From Pseudo-nitzschia pungens (taxonomy: Eukaryota > Bacillariophyta > Bacillariophyceae > Bacillariales > Bacillariaceae), in assembly GCA_037355855.1 (NCBI GenBank), contig CM074762.1:5946400-6010399 (forward strand): a stretch of DNA of 64,000 nucleotides, read 5' to 3'. The notes beneath the pieces were generated by a model. That model made no database searches and was not told the origin of the DNA. It saw only the letters and a list, made by a program, of their open reading frames with translations. Below, piece after piece: positions 42,626 through 52,883 of the stretch; positions within the stretch are counted from its first letter, which is position 1; each line of letters starts with the position of its first letter. The translations under genes were made by a program, and so were the position numbers.

Positions 42626-43249
42626 GTGAGTATAGGTTTATTAGGTAATAAAATTGGTATGACGCAAATTTTTGATGAGTCAGGGAATATCATTCCTGTG
42701 ACAATTCTAAAAGTTGGACCTTGTATGATCACGCAAATCAAAACAGAATCAAAAGACGGTTATAATGCTATTCAAGTTGGTTATAGTAATACGTCAAATA
42801 AATCTTTAACTCAATCTGAGTTAGGTCATTTACAGAAATCAAATATTCAACCTTTAAAGTATTTAAAAGAATTTCGAGTTCCTAATGTAGACGAGTTTGA
42901 AGTTGGTCAAGTTTTAAACGTTGATCTACTTTCCGTTGATCAATTAGTTAACATCAAAGGTAAAACAGTTGGTAAAGGATTTTCAGGCTTACAAAAACGT
43001 CATAATTTCACGCGTGGACCAATGACACACGGTTCAAAAAATCATAGAGCACCGGGTTCAATTGGTATGGGTACAACACCAGGACGTGTTTTACCAGGTA
43101 AAAAAATGGCAGGTCAATTAGGCAATAAACTTACAACTATTAAAAAACTGAAAGTTATTCAATTAAATTCTGAAGAAAACATTTTAATCATCAAAGGTTC
43201 AGTTCCTGGAAAACCTGGAAATTTATTAAGTATTACTCCTTCTAATTAA
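42626..43249 (+). CDS. rpl3: Ribosomal protein L3
   Basis: 207 residues, normal for bacterial-type L3, which helps shape the peptidyl-transferase region of the 50S subunit. The conserved loop [19 protein letters not shown] spans residues about 129-147. The start is GTG, selected because GGGAGG (42614-42619) lies 6 bases upstream and [16 protein letters not shown] is the expected N-terminus. It is the first gene of a 30-gene superoperon that merges the bacterial S10, spc, alpha and str clusters. Confidence 0.97.
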   Translation: MSIGLLGNKIGMTQIFDESGNIIPVTILKVGPCMITQIKTESKDGYNAIQVGYSNTSNKSLTQSELGHLQKSNIQPLKYLKEFRVPNVDEFEVGQVLNVDLLSVDQLVNIKGKTVGKGFSGLQKRHNFTRGPMTHGSKNHRAPGSIGMGTTPGRVLPGKKMAGQLGNKLTTIKKLKVIQLNSEENILIIKGSVPGKPGNLLSITPSN

Positions 43250-43275
43250 GAAAATTATATTAGCAAAATTTAAGT

Positions 43276-43923
43276 ATGACCGTTCAAAAGTTTATAAAAT
43301 ATACTCCATTAGATATTAGTGGAAAACCCATAGATTCTACATATGAATTAACATTAAATATTCTTGAGAATTCAGGAAATTACGTATTACATAAGGATCT
43401 TGTACGCCATTTAAATTCTAAAAGACAAGGTACAGTATCAACAAAAACTCGAAGTGAAGTTCGAGGTGGGGGTCGCAAACCATGGCAACAAAAAGGAACT
43501 GGACGAGCACGTGCGGGTTCTAGCAGATCACCGTTATGGAAAGGTGGTGGTGTGACTTTTGGTCCAAAACCAAAATCAGTTAAGTTAAAGTTAAATAAAA
43601 AAGAACGTCAATTAGCTTTACAAACCTTGTTATATAACAAAAAAAATAATGTTATAATTATTGAAGATTTAGAGACCACACTTATTGAATCAAAAACTAA
43701 AAGTTTTTTAAAAATGTGTGAAAACTGTAATATTGATTCTAATCAAAAAGTTTTAGTCGTTGTTTCAAAAAAAACCGATTCATTGAAATTAGCAACGCAA
43801 AATCTTAAAAATGTAGAATTAATTTTAGCTTCAAATTTAAATACTTATAGCTTATTAAAAACGAAGCAAATTGTATTAAGCTCATCGTCAATAAATGATA
43901 TAAAGGAAACTTATTGTGACTAA
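43276..43923 (+). CDS. rpl4: Ribosomal protein L4
   Basis: 215 residues. L4 lines the nascent-peptide tunnel; its extended basic loop is seen at residues about 63-92 ([19 protein letters not shown] onward). It lies 26 bases after rpl3. Its last codons overlap the rpl23 start by 8 bases, a sign of translational coupling. In bacteria L4 also represses the S10 operon; whether that occurs in plastids is not shown here. Confidence 0.97.
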   Translation: MTVQKFIKYTPLDISGKPIDSTYELTLNILENSGNYVLHKDLVRHLNSKRQGTVSTKTRSEVRGGGRKPWQQKGTGRARAGSSRSPLWKGGGVTFGPKPKSVKLKLNKKERQLALQTLLYNKKNNVIIIEDLETTLIESKTKSFLKMCENCNIDSNQKVLVVVSKKTDSLKLATQNLKNVELILASNLNTYSLLKTKQIVLSSSSINDIKETYCD

Positions 43924-44215
43924 TTCAAATCTTAGTAATGCAAATATTATTAAATATCCTCTTATAACTGACAAAGCAACAAGACTTTTAGAAAATAATC
44001 AATATACTTTTATCGTTGACCGTAACTCGGATAAAATTACCATTAAAAATACAATTGAATATTTATTTAATGTTAAAGTTGTAAAAGTTAATAGTTGCCG
44101 TCTTCCACGTAAAAAGAAACGTGTAGGCAAATATATTGGTTGGAAACCACAATATAAAAAAGCAATTGTAAGTTTAGCCAAAGGTGATGTAATAGACTTA
44201 TTTACAGAAAATTAA
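43916..44215 (+). CDS. rpl23: Ribosomal protein L23
   Basis: 99 residues from GTG inside the end of rpl4. L23 is at the tunnel exit and contacts signal-recognition and chaperone factors. The segment [21 protein letters not shown] is typical of the N-terminal half. AAGGA at 43903-43907 supports the GTG start. Confidence 0.95.
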   Translation: MTNSNLSNANIIKYPLITDKATRLLENNQYTFIVDRNSDKITIKNTIEYLFNVKVVKVNSCRLPRKKKRVGKYIGWKPQYKKAIVSLAKGDVIDLFTEN

Positions 44216-44236
44216 TAAATATAAAAACAAAAGTTT

Positions 44237-45067
44237 ATGAGTATCCGTCTTTATAAATCATATACACCCGGAACACGACATCGTGCTCTTTCAGCTTTTA
44301 CAGAAATTACAAAAGCTAAACCAGAACGAATTTTAATTAAAAAAAACCATCGTAATAAAGGACGTAATAATCGAGGTGTTATTACAATTAGACATCGCGG
44401 TGGTGGGCATAAACGACGTTATCGATTAATTGATTTCAAACGTAACAAATATGAAATCAATGGAATTGTAAAAAGCATCGAATATGATCCAAACCGGAAT
44501 GCCCGTATCTCATTAATCAACTATAGTGATGGTGAAAAGCGCTATATTTTACACTCAAAAGGTTTAAATATTGGTGATACAATTTTATCTGGATCAGGAT
44601 CACCAGTTAGTATTGGTAATACATTACCTTTAAGTGAAATTCCTTTAGGTACATCGGTTCATAATCTTGAATTAATTCCAAACAAAGGTGGGCAACTTGT
44701 TCGTGCAGCTGGTACATCAGCAAAAATTTTAGCGAAAGAAGGTGATTACGTTACATTACGTTTACCATCAAAAGAAATTCGATTATTACGAAAAGAATGT
44801 TTTGCAACAATCGGTGAAATCAGTAATAATGATGCCTTTTTAGTTCAAAGTGGAAAAGCTGGTAGAAGTCGTTGGCTTGGAAAACGTCCAGCAGTACGTG
44901 GTTCAGTTATGAATCCATGTGATCACCCACATGGGGGTGGTGAAGGGAGAGCACCGATTGGTCGTACACGTCCTTTAACACCATGGGGTAAACCAGCTTT
45001 AGGTATGAAAACAAGAAAAAACAAGAAATTGAGTGATAACTACATCCTTCGCCGACGTCCTGTGTAG
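44237..45067 (+). CDS. rpl2: Ribosomal protein L2
   Basis: 276 residues, full length. L2 is a core 50S protein close to the peptidyl-transferase centre. The conserved [18 protein letters not shown] begins near residue 226 and includes the functional histidine region. It is intron-free, unlike many land-plant copies. The spacer to rps19 is 38 bases. Confidence 0.98.
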   Translation: MSIRLYKSYTPGTRHRALSAFTEITKAKPERILIKKNHRNKGRNNRGVITIRHRGGGHKRRYRLIDFKRNKYEINGIVKSIEYDPNRNARISLINYSDGEKRYILHSKGLNIGDTILSGSGSPVSIGNTLPLSEIPLGTSVHNLELIPNKGGQLVRAAGTSAKILAKEGDYVTLRLPSKEIRLLRKECFATIGEISNNDAFLVQSGKAGRSRWLGKRPAVRGSVMNPCDHPHGGGEGRAPIGRTRPLTPWGKPALGMKTRKNKKLSDNYILRRRPV

Positions 45068-45105
45068 GATAATTATTTACGATTATTAACAAAAAGATTT
45101 AAAAA

Positions 45106-45384
45106 ATGGCAAGATCATTAAAAAAAAGTCCCTTTGTTGCTTATCATTTATTAAAAAAAATTGATAAGATGAATAAGGAAAATAAAAAAGATACAATTAC
45201 TACTTGGTCAAGATCTTCAACAATTTTACCAAATATGGTTGGTTTTACAATTGCAGTCTATAATGGAAAACAGCATGTACCAATTTTTATTTCAGATCAA
45301 TTAGTAGGACATAAATTGGGGGAATTTGTCTCGACAAGAAATTTTAAAACTCATATTAAAGCTGATAGAAAATCAAAACGTTAA
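45106..45384 (+). CDS. rps19: Ribosomal protein S19
   Basis: 92 residues, standard S19 length, from the small subunit head. It starts [19 protein letters not shown] and ends with the [18 protein letters not shown] region. The N-terminal part has an extra lysine-rich stretch (KMNKENKKD), common in AT-rich plastids. The stop is followed 13 bases later by the next ORF. Confidence 0.97.
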   Translation: MARSLKKSPFVAYHLLKKIDKMNKENKKDTITTWSRSSTILPNMVGFTIAVYNGKQHVPIFISDQLVGHKLGEFVSTRNFKTHIKADRKSKR

Positions 45385-45397
45385 TTACTCAAAACTA

Positions 45398-46072
45398 ATG
45401 AATTTGAATTTATTTCGTTATCTTGTCCAATTAATTGGAGATCCGGCCACAACTTTTCGAAATTTACATGAACATCAGTGTAAATGTCTGGAACAATCTT
45501 CTATTTCTAATAGACAAAAAGAAACTAAAAATGATGTCTACCTGCAAAATGAAAATAGTGTTGGTGACTGGATATCATTATCTCTAGACAAAAAAAGTTT
45601 TAAAGCTCTTGAACGTATTGAGATGAATGAAAAATTAAAGTTACCATATGAAGGTAGACAATTATTTACTCGGTGGACACACTCTTATCCCAATTCTAAT
45701 GAAATTAAATCCAAAACATTTTACATAAAGTATAAAAATGAATTATCAGTAGTGGATAAAATTATGTTAAATAATTTTCAGAATAAATATTTTTATCATA
45801 TTATTGATGACATTATCTATTCATTAAAGTCTAAAAACGTTGAGCGAGATAATTTATTAACTATTCTTTATTCACCTGTTCTTTATTTACAAAATAATTT
45901 TTCGATTGATTTTTTTGATATTTGGGTTGATGAGATTTACATTCACCAACAGTCAAAAGTTAATAAATTTTTAACGAAAAATAGTTCCAATTTAGAACCT
46001 TTTAGTTATATAACTATTAAATTTTTGTATACAACTAAACTTCCTGTGAAGAAACCAGAACCGTTATGGTAA
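45398..46072 (+). CDS. ycf88: Conserved diatom plastid ORF, probable Ycf88
   Basis: 224 residues between rps19 and rpl22. I identify it as Ycf88 from its position and size as a non-ribosomal ORF within the diatom S10 cluster, not from a motif, so the symbol is moderately sure. It has a hydrophilic, lysine- and asparagine-rich sequence with hydrophobic patches, one Cys pair (CKC near residue 25) and no obvious membrane segment. The start ATG at 45398 is preferred over the in-frame ATG inside rps19 at 45326. Co-transcription with ribosomal genes hints at a translation-related role, but function is unknown. Confidence 0.7.
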   Translation: MNLNLFRYLVQLIGDPATTFRNLHEHQCKCLEQSSISNRQKETKNDVYLQNENSVGDWISLSLDKKSFKALERIEMNEKLKLPYEGRQLFTRWTHSYPNSNEIKSKTFYIKYKNELSVVDKIMLNNFQNKYFYHIIDDIIYSLKSKNVERDNLLTILYSPVLYLQNNFSIDFFDIWVDEIYIHQQSKVNKFLTKNSSNLEPFSYITIKFLYTTKLPVKKPEPLW

Positions 46073-46138
46073 AGTGTGAGTTTCATAAACAGAAAGTGAC
46101 TTTTATAAACTAAAAATACATGTATTAACTAACTTACT

Positions 46139-46486
46139 ATGGCCAATTCGCAATCAGTAAAAGCAGTAGCAAAATATATTCGGATGTCTCCGCATAAAAT
46201 TAGACGAGTGATCGATCAAATTCGTGGTCGTTCATATCAAGAAGCATTAATGATTTTAGAATTTTTACCTTATGATGCTGGTGGACCTATTTGGCAAGTT
46301 GTTCACTCTGCAGCTGCAAATGCAAAACATAATTATGGATTAGATAAAAAGAAATTAATTATTAATGAAATTTTTGCGGATGAAGGACCGAAATTAAAAA
46401 GAATCCGTCCTCGTGCACAAGGCCGAGCATATAAAATTTTAAAACCAACATGTCATATTACAGTGGTTATGACAGAGAACGATTAA
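46139..46486 (+). CDS. rpl22: Ribosomal protein L22
   Basis: 115 residues. L22 narrows the peptide tunnel together with L4. The motifs [21 protein letters not shown] and, near the C-terminus, [11 protein letters not shown] are clear. It is 66 bases after ycf88, one of the larger gaps in this half of the operon. Confidence 0.97.
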   Translation: MANSQSVKAVAKYIRMSPHKIRRVIDQIRGRSYQEALMILEFLPYDAGGPIWQVVHSAAANAKHNYGLDKKKLIINEIFADEGPKLKRIRPRAQGRAYKILKPTCHITVVMTEND

Positions 46487-46524
46487 ATTATAAATTGATG
46501 ATTTTAAATTAAAACAATTCGTAT

Positions 46525-47169
46525 ATGGGTCAAAAAACACATCCTTTAGGATTTCGATTAGGTGTCGTACAAGAGCATAAATCTGTATGGTATGCTAATT
46601 TTAATCAGTACGCTAGTATTTTAGAAGAAGATGATAAAATTCGAACTTACATCAATACAATTTCAAGAGCAAATTATATTTCAAATGTAAAAATTTGTCG
46701 AAATGTATTGAAAGACCATATTCAATTAACTATTGAAACTGGAAAACCAGGAATTTTAGTTGATGATATGGGTAATGGATTAAAAAATTTGTTAAAAAAT
46801 CTTAAAAAGTTATTACCAGTAGGTCGTCAATTAACAATTAAAGTTTCGGAAATTGAATTTGAAGATTTAGATGCAAAACTTTTAGCTGATTTAGTTGCTA
46901 AACAATTAGAAAAACGTGTTGCTTTTAGACGTGCTACACGAACTGTGTTACAACGAGCACAACGACAAAATGTCAATGGAATTAAAATTCAAGTTTCTGG
47001 TCGATTAAACGGAGCAGAAATTGCTCGAAGCGAGTGGGTTCGTGAGGGTCGCGTACCATTACAAACTTTACGAGCAGATATTGATTATGCAACAACAGAA
47101 GCTAATACAATCTATGGCGTTTTAGGAATTAAAATTTGGCTTTTTAAAAGTGAAATTTTATCTAAATAA
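46525..47169 (+). CDS. rps3: Ribosomal protein S3
   Basis: 214 residues, compact for S3. It starts GQKTHPLGFRLGVVQ, has a KH-type RNA-binding middle and the C-terminal S3 domain with SGRLNGAEIARSEW. S3 forms part of the mRNA entry channel. Confidence 0.97.
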   Translation: MGQKTHPLGFRLGVVQEHKSVWYANFNQYASILEEDDKIRTYINTISRANYISNVKICRNVLKDHIQLTIETGKPGILVDDMGNGLKNLLKNLKKLLPVGRQLTIKVSEIEFEDLDAKLLADLVAKQLEKRVAFRRATRTVLQRAQRQNVNGIKIQVSGRLNGAEIARSEWVREGRVPLQTLRADIDYATTEANTIYGVLGIKIWLFKSEILSK

Positions 47170-47215
47170 CTAAGATTTATTAAGACAATTTATATTTTTA
47201 TTACAATAATTTGTT

Positions 47216-47632
47216 ATGTTAAGTCCAAAAAGAACAAAATATAGAAAATACCATCGTGGACGTATGCGAGGAAAAGCAACACGTGGTAATCAAATTTGCT
47301 TTGGTAGTTTTGGTTTACAAGCGTTAGAACCAAACTGGATTACCTCACGTCAAATTGAAGCATCGCGAAGAACAATTACACGTTATACAAAACGTGGAGC
47401 AAAATTATGGATTCGTATTTTCCCCGATAAAACTGTTACAGCACGAGCGGCTGAATCACGAATGGGATCTGGTAAAGGTGCTGTAGACTATTGGGTAGCA
47501 GTAGTGAAACCGGGAACTATTATTTTTGAAATTAGTTCAGTTCCTGAAGAAGTTGCAAAAGCTGCATTAAGTTTAGCTGCTTATAAATTACCTTTAAAAA
47601 CAAAATTTATTACTAAAGACAATATTAAATAA
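47216..47632 (+). CDS. rpl16: Ribosomal protein L16
   Basis: 138 residues. L16 helps position the A-site t[20 protein letters not shown] and [19 protein letters not shown] are diagnostic. There is no intron, unlike green plastids. Confidence 0.98.
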   Translation: MLSPKRTKYRKYHRGRMRGKATRGNQICFGSFGLQALEPNWITSRQIEASRRTITRYTKRGAKLWIRIFPDKTVTARAAESRMGSGKGAVDYWVAVVKPGTIIFEISSVPEEVAKAALSLAAYKLPLKTKFITKDNIK

Positions 47633-47635
47633 GCT

Positions 47636-47851
47636 ATGAGTTTACCTCAATTCACTGATATTCTTTCGCTTTCAAATGTCGAAATTTCAAAAGCGATTAT
47701 TGAAACTGAAACCAAATTGTTTAATTTACGATTCAAAAAAGCGACACGCCAAAATCTAAAATCACATGAAATAAAGTATGCAAAGCGTGAGTTAGCTCAT
47801 TTAAAGACTCTTTTAACATTACGGTTAGAAAACGCAGAGCAACCAGAATAG
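47636..47851 (+). CDS. rpl29: Ribosomal protein L29
   Basis: 71 residues, two predicted helices, with KLFNLRFKKATRQ in the middle. It starts 3 bases after the rpl16 stop, so coupled translation is likely. Short and weakly conserved, but its place between rpl16 and rps17 is decisive. Confidence 0.94.
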   Translation: MSLPQFTDILSLSNVEISKAIIETETKLFNLRFKKATRQNLKSHEIKYAKRELAHLKTLLTLRLENAEQPE

Positions 47852-47886
47852 ATTAATCAATAATTTGGAATTTAAGGAGTTAAAAA

Positions 47887-48141
47887 ATGCCAGTTAAACA
47901 ACAAGTTGGTATTGTCGTTAGCAATAAAATGCAAAAGACGATTGTAGTTAAAATTGAAAATAGATATCCTCATCCAATTTACTCTAAAACGTTAGTCAAA
48001 ACTAAAAAATATTTAGCACATGATGAGCTAGAAAAATGTAATATTGGAGATCAAGTATTAGTTCAAGAATGTCGCCCATTAAGTAAAAGAAAACGTTGGA
48101 AGTTAGTTGAAATTCTTTCAAAATCATCGTTAATCAGTTAA
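47887..48141 (+). CDS. rps17: Ribosomal protein S17
   Basis: 84 residues, OB-fold. [18 protein letters not shown] and [22 protein letters not shown] are typical. AAGGAG stands 7-8 bases before the ATG. Confidence 0.97.
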   Translation: MPVKQQVGIVVSNKMQKTIVVKIENRYPHPIYSKTLVKTKKYLAHDELEKCNIGDQVLVQECRPLSKRKRWKLVEILSKSSLIS

Positions 48142-48151
48142 ATAGTATTTT

Positions 48152-48517
48152 ATGATTTATCCTCAAACAATTTTAACCGTAGCTGATAACACAGGTGCGA
48201 AAAAAGTTATGTGTATTCGAATATTAGGTGGAAATAAAAAATATGCTGAAATCGGTGATACTATTATTGCCGTTGTGAAAGAAGCAATTCCAAATATGCC
48301 TATTAAACGTTCTGATGTAGTTAGAGCAGTTATTGTAAGAACTAAAAAAACTATCCGTCGACCAGATGGAATGTATATTAGATTTGATGATAATGCTGCA
48401 GTAATTGTAAATCCTGAAAATAATCCTCGTGGTACTAGAGTCTTTGGACCTGTCGCGCGTGAAATTCGTGATAAGAATCTTTCAAAAATTGTTTCATTAG
48501 CTCCGGAGGTTTTATAA
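48152..48517 (+). CDS. rpl14: Ribosomal protein L14
   Basis: 121 residues, full length for L14 at the subunit interface. It starts [19 protein letters not shown] and carries [14 protein letters not shown] near the C-terminus. Its stop codon is followed immediately by the rpl24 ATG, and its last codons contain the rpl24 ribosome site (CGGAGG). Confidence 0.98.
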   Translation: MIYPQTILTVADNTGAKKVMCIRILGGNKKYAEIGDTIIAVVKEAIPNMPIKRSDVVRAVIVRTKKTIRRPDGMYIRFDDNAAVIVNPENNPRGTRVFGPVAREIRDKNLSKIVSLAPEVL

Positions 48518-48751
48518 ATGGCACAAAAGCAAAAACTTCATGTAAAAGTTGGTGATCAGGTAACTATTATTTCTGGTTTTTATAAAAATGAAACTGGCGA
48601 AGTTATTAAAGTAGATCGCAAAAATAAAAAAGTTACTGTTCAAGGAATTAATTTAAAATTCAAACATGTGAAACCAACTACTGAGAATGAAATCGGTGAA
48701 ATTAAACAATTTGAAGCTCCGATTGATCATTCTAATGTAAAAATAAATTAA
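48518..48751 (+). CDS. rpl24: Ribosomal protein L24
   Basis: 77 residues with an N-terminal KOW motif (VKVGDQVTIISGFYKNETG). L24 initiates 50S assembly. There are zero bases between it and rpl14. Confidence 0.97.
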   Translation: MAQKQKLHVKVGDQVTIISGFYKNETGEVIKVDRKNKKVTVQGINLKFKHVKPTTENEIGEIKQFEAPIDHSNVKIN

Positions 48752-48763
48752 AAAGAATTTAAT

Positions 48764-49480
48764 ATGCTAAATCAACATTCACTAGAAGAAATTGGTGATA
48801 TTCATAATCTATTGGAAGATATCAAAAAAGAATATGAAGAAGGTATTAAACCAATTTTAATCAATAATAGTCCTTCTCGATTTAAAAATCCTCATACAGT
48901 TCCAAAATTAAAAAAAATTCAAATTAATCGCGGTCTTGGCTTAGCAGCACAAAATACAAGTATTTTGAAAAAAAATATTGAAGAATTTGAAAAAATTAGT
49001 GGCCAAAAACCAATTATCACACGATCTAAAAAAGCCATCGCTGGATTTAAAATTCGTGAAAATATGGAATTAGGTTTAAGTGTGACTTTACGTGGCGAAA
49101 AGATGTATGCTTTTTTAACAAAATTATTATTCTTCACATTCGCTCAAATTCGTGATTTCCGTGGTTTATCATTAAGAAGTTTTGATAAAGCTGGAAATTA
49201 TACATTTGGTTTAAAGGAACAATTAATTTTCCCAGAAATCAATTATGATGATGTGGATCAAGCACGAGGATGTACAATTACGATTGTTTTAGAACACTCT
49301 TCTCCAAAATACCAATCAACATCAATGGATAAAATTTTAAATGGAATGATTCTTTTCAAGTTCTTACGTTTTCCATTAAATGACTGTGGTTATTATGACA
49401 AATATTCTTCATATTCAGAAGTTAGTCAAGTTTGGGATCGCAAGAGACATTTAAAACGAAAACGTTGGTCACAAGAATAA
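48764..49480 (+). CDS. rpl5: Ribosomal protein L5
   Basis: 238 residues, intact in this contig. L5 binds 5S rRNA and the P-site tRNA. The L5 core runs from [17 protein letters not shown] to [12 protein letters not shown] and [13 protein letters not shown]. It is about 55 residues longer than bacterial L5: an acidic N-terminal extension and a C-terminal tail ([20 protein letters not shown]) that is basic at the end. The other copy (18245-18962) has an extra base. rps14, next to rpl5 in bacteria, is absent here, as in other red-lineage plastids. Confidence 0.97.
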   Translation: MLNQHSLEEIGDIHNLLEDIKKEYEEGIKPILINNSPSRFKNPHTVPKLKKIQINRGLGLAAQNTSILKKNIEEFEKISGQKPIITRSKKAIAGFKIRENMELGLSVTLRGEKMYAFLTKLLFFTFAQIRDFRGLSLRSFDKAGNYTFGLKEQLIFPEINYDDVDQARGCTITIVLEHSSPKYQSTSMDKILNGMILFKFLRFPLNDCGYYDKYSSYSEVSQVWDRKRHLKRKRWSQE

Positions 49481-49509
49481 ATAAAACTATATTTGATAAG
49501 GAGAAAATT

Positions 49510-49908
49510 GTGGTAACAGATACGATTTCAGATATGTTAACAAGAATTCGCAATGCTACTATGGTAAAACATCAAATTGTTCAGATTCCTGTTACAAAGA
49601 TGTCAGTAGCAATTGCAAATATTTTAAAAGAAGAAGGTTTTATTGTAGATTTTGAAGATTACCAAGAAGATAATAAAAAATTCTTATTACTTTTCTTAAA
49701 ATACTCAGGAAAATCTAGAAAATCTGTAATTAATAAAATTAAACGTGTAAGTAAGCCAGGATTACGTGTTTATGCAAATTCAAAAGAATTACCAAAAGTT
49801 CTAGATAACTTAGGAATTGCAATTATGTCTACATCAAAAGGCGTAATGACAAATCTAAAAGCAAAGGAGCTTGGGATTGGTGGTGAAGTATTATGTTATA
49901 TTTGGTAA
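49510..49908 (+). CDS. rps8: Ribosomal protein S8
   Basis: 132 residues from GTG. The start is chosen over an in-frame ATG at 49432, which lies inside rpl5: AAGGAG is placed 8 bases before the GTG and the protein then begins [15 protein letters not shown], the standard S8 N-terminus. The C-terminus [19 protein letters not shown] is typical. S8 is a central-domain 30S assembly protein. Confidence 0.96.
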   Translation: MVTDTISDMLTRIRNATMVKHQIVQIPVTKMSVAIANILKEEGFIVDFEDYQEDNKKFLLLFLKYSGKSRKSVINKIKRVSKPGLRVYANSKELPKVLDNLGIAIMSTSKGVMTNLKAKELGIGGEVLCYIW

Positions 49909-49924
49909 ATAAGGAGTTTCAAAA

Positions 49925-50461
49925 ATGTCACGAATAGGAAAATTACCAATTATTATACCTGCAAATGTTGATGTAAATTGGAACGGTGAAGTAATTGTCG
50001 TAAAAGGTAAATTTGGAACGTTAGAAACGACAATTCCTCAAACGATTGATATTCAACAAAATGAAAATACCTTAACCGTTAGTTTAAAAAATGAAACTCG
50101 TAGTCTTCGTTCTATGCATGGCTTATATAGAACATTAATCAACAACATGGTGATTGGAGTTTCAGAACAATTTGAATTAACGTTAATTTTGAAAGGTGTT
50201 GGGTATCGAGCAGCTGTTCAAGGAAAAGAAATTGTTTTAAATTTAGGTTATAGTCACCCTGTTAACATTGATATTCCAGAAGCGGTTTCAGTGGAAGTTG
50301 TTCAAAATACGACAATCAATTTAAAATCATGTGATAAAGAATTATTAGGTTTATTTGCTTCTAATATCAGATCTTGGAGACAACCAGAACCTTATAAGGG
50401 AAAAGGAATTCTTTATAAAAATGAACAAATTCTTCGTAAAGCTGGAAAAGCTGGAAAATAA
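49925..50461 (+). CDS. rpl6: Ribosomal protein L6
   Basis: 178 residues, two repeated L6 domains, with the C-terminal PEPYKGKGILY. It begins MSRIGKLPIIIP after AAGGAG. L6 lies near the sarcin-ricin loop of the 50S subunit. It is followed by a 127-base spacer with a large hairpin. Confidence 0.97.
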   Translation: MSRIGKLPIIIPANVDVNWNGEVIVVKGKFGTLETTIPQTIDIQQNENTLTVSLKNETRSLRSMHGLYRTLINNMVIGVSEQFELTLILKGVGYRAAVQGKEIVLNLGYSHPVNIDIPEAVSVEVVQNTTINLKSCDKELLGLFASNIRSWRQPEPYKGKGILYKNEQILRKAGKAGK

Positions 50462-50464
50462 CAT

Positions 50465-50531
50465 ATTGATTTAAATTGCCAAGCTACCAGCTGTCTCCAG
50501 CCCTCCGGTAATTGCGGTAATTTAAACCAAT
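50465..50531 (+). promoter_or_regulatory. Long imperfect hairpin between rpl6 and rpl18
   Basis: Outer arms ATTGATTTAAATTGCC and GGTAATTTAAACCAAT pair with one mismatch and one G-U. Inner arms continue imperfectly through GCTACC/GGTAAT, and the tip is GCTG-TCTC-CAGC. The whole folds as one 67-nt stem-loop. The tip (AGCTGTCTCCAGCCCTCCGG) is much more GC-rich than its surroundings. It could be an mRNA-processing or stability element, or a small inserted palindromic element. Function unknown. Confidence 0.55.
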
Positions 50532-50588
50532 AAACTTTGCTAATTTTTTAGTGAATTCTCAAAATTTTAACTTAAACCCCACAAAATT

Positions 50589-50996
50589 ATGAAACTTTCT
50601 AGACGGACTTTATTAAAATTAAAAAACAAAAACAAAAAATTAAAACCTAATAAATATAGAAAATTGAAACGTGAAGCATTACGTGGAAATATTAAAGGTA
50701 CAGTAGACCGTCCACGTTTATCGGTTTACCGTTCTAATGAGAATATTTATGCACAAATTATTGATGATACGACATCAAAAACTTTATTAACTTGTTCTAC
50801 ATTAGATCGTTCCATTAAACTTACCTTATCGACTGGCCGTACATGTGACGCATCTAGATTGATAGGAGAAAAATTAGCTGAACTGAGTTTAAAACAAAAC
50901 ATTACAAAAATTGTTTTTGATCGTGGTCCTTACTTATATCATGGTCGTATCAAAGCTTTAGCAGATGGAGCAAGAGCAGGTGGATTAAAATTTTAA
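50589..50996 (+). CDS. rpl18: Ribosomal protein L18
   Basis: 135 residues; a very basic N-terminus ([20 protein letters not shown]) precedes [20 protein letters not shown]. The C-terminus [20 protein letters not shown] is diagnostic of L18, a 5S-rRNA-binding protein. Confidence 0.97.
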   Translation: MKLSRRTLLKLKNKNKKLKPNKYRKLKREALRGNIKGTVDRPRLSVYRSNENIYAQIIDDTTSKTLLTCSTLDRSIKLTLSTGRTCDASRLIGEKLAELSLKQNITKIVFDRGPYLYHGRIKALADGARAGGLKF

Positions 50997-51032
50997 CTTT
51001 AAAATTTATACAATATAGATCAATTAAATGTT

Positions 51033-51557
51033 ATGAGTGATAGTAGTACTGATTTAAGAAAACAACGTAGAGCAAAACAAAATTCACGTCGTCAGCCAAA
51101 ATTTGTTGAACGATTAATTAAAATTAGTCGAGTTTCAAAAGTAACAAAAGGTGGGAAGAAACTAAGTTTCCGTGCCATTGTTGTAATTGGTGATGAAAAT
51201 GGAAAAGTTGGTGTTGGTGTTGCAAAGGCAGATGATGTAGTAAATGCTTTTAAAAAAGCAAAGGCAGATGGTCATAAGAATTTAATTGAATTACCAATTA
51301 CAAAATCATTAAGTATTCCACATAATGTTGTTGGAAATTATGGAGCTTGTAAGGTAATTATGAGACCATCGATTGAGGGTTCGGGGGTAATTGCAGGTGG
51401 AGCGGTTAGAATCGTATTAGAAGTTGCAGGTGTTAAAAATGTCATTGCAAAACAGTTAGGTTCTAATAATTTATTAAATAATGCTAGAGCATCTATTTGT
51501 GCTTTACAAAATTTAACAACGCAGGCACAAGTGTCAAAAGTCCGAGACTTAAATTAA
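51033..51557 (+). CDS. rps5: Ribosomal protein S5
   Basis: 174 residues. The N-terminal S5 domain (KISRVSKVTKGGKKLSFRAI) and the C-terminal domain (GSGVIAGGAVRIVLEVAGV) are clear. S5 takes part in decoding accuracy. In bacteria rpl30 and rpl15 follow; both are missing here and secY comes directly after, as in other diatom plastids. Confidence 0.97.
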   Translation: MSDSSTDLRKQRRAKQNSRRQPKFVERLIKISRVSKVTKGGKKLSFRAIVVIGDENGKVGVGVAKADDVVNAFKKAKADGHKNLIELPITKSLSIPHNVVGNYGACKVIMRPSIEGSGVIAGGAVRIVLEVAGVKNVIAKQLGSNNLLNNARASICALQNLTTQAQVSKVRDLN

Positions 51558-51588
51558 AAATAATTTATAAAATTTAAAAAAATAAACT

Positions 51589-52854
51589 GTGAGAATTAAA
51601 TTTAGTTTTCAGCTTCTAAAAGCTTTATTACCACGTATTTTAATTACGTTTATAATCCTCCTATTTATTCGAGCTGGTACCTTTCTTCCAGTTCCTGGAA
51701 TTGATCACAATGAATTAGCAGCTGCAATTCAACAAAATTTAGTTGCTAAAAATTTAATACGTACATTTTTAGGAGATAAGATTATTATTATTGGGTTATT
51801 TACTTTAAATATTTTCCCAGCAATTAATGCAACAATTATTCTTCAATTTCTGATTGGTTTTTCTCCACAATTAGCTAAATTACAAAAAGAAGGAGATTTT
51901 CAAGGTCGACGTGAAATCAGTCGTTTAACGCGAAATATTACAGTAATTTTAGCAATTATTCAAAGTATTGGACTTACTCTTTATCTTCGTCCAATATTAT
52001 TTGATTGGAATCTAATTCTAGCAAGTCAAATTGTTATCTGGTTAACTGCTGGAGCTATGATTGTCTTATGGTTAAGTGAAGTAATTACAGATTATGGATT
52101 AGGAAATGGTACTTCTGTATTAGTGTATATCAATATTGTTTCAAATTTACCAAATCTTATTGATAAGATTGTTAATGAAAATCGTGACAATACTGCCGTT
52201 CTTTCAGTTATGTCAATGGTTGGACTTGTAAGTTTAATCTTATTTGCCCTTTATGCTATCGTATTACTACAAAATTCTACTCTTATTATTAACTTAATTT
52301 CGTCAAAGCGTTTAAGTCGTAGTTCAGCAGAATATGAACGTTCGTCTGGGAAGAAAAAAAGTCGAAGTTATCTCCCATTACGCTTTAATCAAGCGGGTGT
52401 AATGCCTATTATTTTGACAACTAGTTTTTTAGTAATTCCGAATTATTTAATTAATTTAGGTGTATTCCAATCCTTAAATTTCCTTACCGATTTTAAATGG
52501 GTTTACTGGATCGGTTATTTTGTTTTAATTTTAGCCTTTAGTTCATTTTACTCATCAATTGTTTTAAATCCAAAAGATATTTCGGATCAATTACAAAAAT
52601 CAGCAGTTAAAATTCCAGGTGTTCGACCAGGCGTTCAAACAATATTTTACTTAAAACAAGAAATTCAAAGAATTACATTAATGGGTGCAACATTACTTGC
52701 ATTCATAACAATTGTGCCTAATTTTATTGAATCTACTTTAAACATTACAAGTTTAAGTGGATTAAGTACCACATCTTTTTTAATTCTAGGTGGTGTAATT
52801 TTAGATTTAAAACGTGAAATTAGTAACATTTACTACTCAGAGATTTATCGATAA
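51589..52854 (+). CDS. secY: Preprotein translocase subunit SecY
   Basis: 421 residues with about ten hydrophobic segments. It is the channel of the thylakoid Sec system. The first membrane segment is followed by FIRAGTFLPVPGID, the conserved plug-side motif; FNQAGVMPIILTTSF (near residue 263) and PGVRPGVQT (near 344) are further SecY signatures. The start is GTG at 51589: no in-frame ATG precedes it and the protein then starts directly at the first helix. There is no clear ribosome-binding site. Confidence 0.96.
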   Translation: MRIKFSFQLLKALLPRILITFIILLFIRAGTFLPVPGIDHNELAAAIQQNLVAKNLIRTFLGDKIIIIGLFTLNIFPAINATIILQFLIGFSPQLAKLQKEGDFQGRREISRLTRNITVILAIIQSIGLTLYLRPILFDWNLILASQIVIWLTAGAMIVLWLSEVITDYGLGNGTSVLVYINIVSNLPNLIDKIVNENRDNTAVLSVMSMVGLVSLILFALYAIVLLQNSTLIINLISSKRLSRSSAEYERSSGKKKSRSYLPLRFNQAGVMPIILTTSFLVIPNYLINLGVFQSLNFLTDFKWVYWIGYFVLILAFSSFYSSIVLNPKDISDQLQKSAVKIPGVRPGVQTIFYLKQEIQRITLMGATLLAFITIVPNFIESTLNITSLSGLSTTSFLILGGVILDLKREISNIYYSEIYR

Positions 52855-52883
52855 AATAAAAATAATTATTTAAAAATTAAACA

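Noticed and set aside
45326..45397. Longer Ycf88 start inside rps19
   Set aside because: It would overlap rps19 by 59 bases; the ATG at 45398 lies just after the rps19 stop.
49432..49509. Longer rps8 start inside rpl5
   Set aside because: The GTG at 49510 has a well-placed AAGGAG and gives the standard S8 N-terminus.
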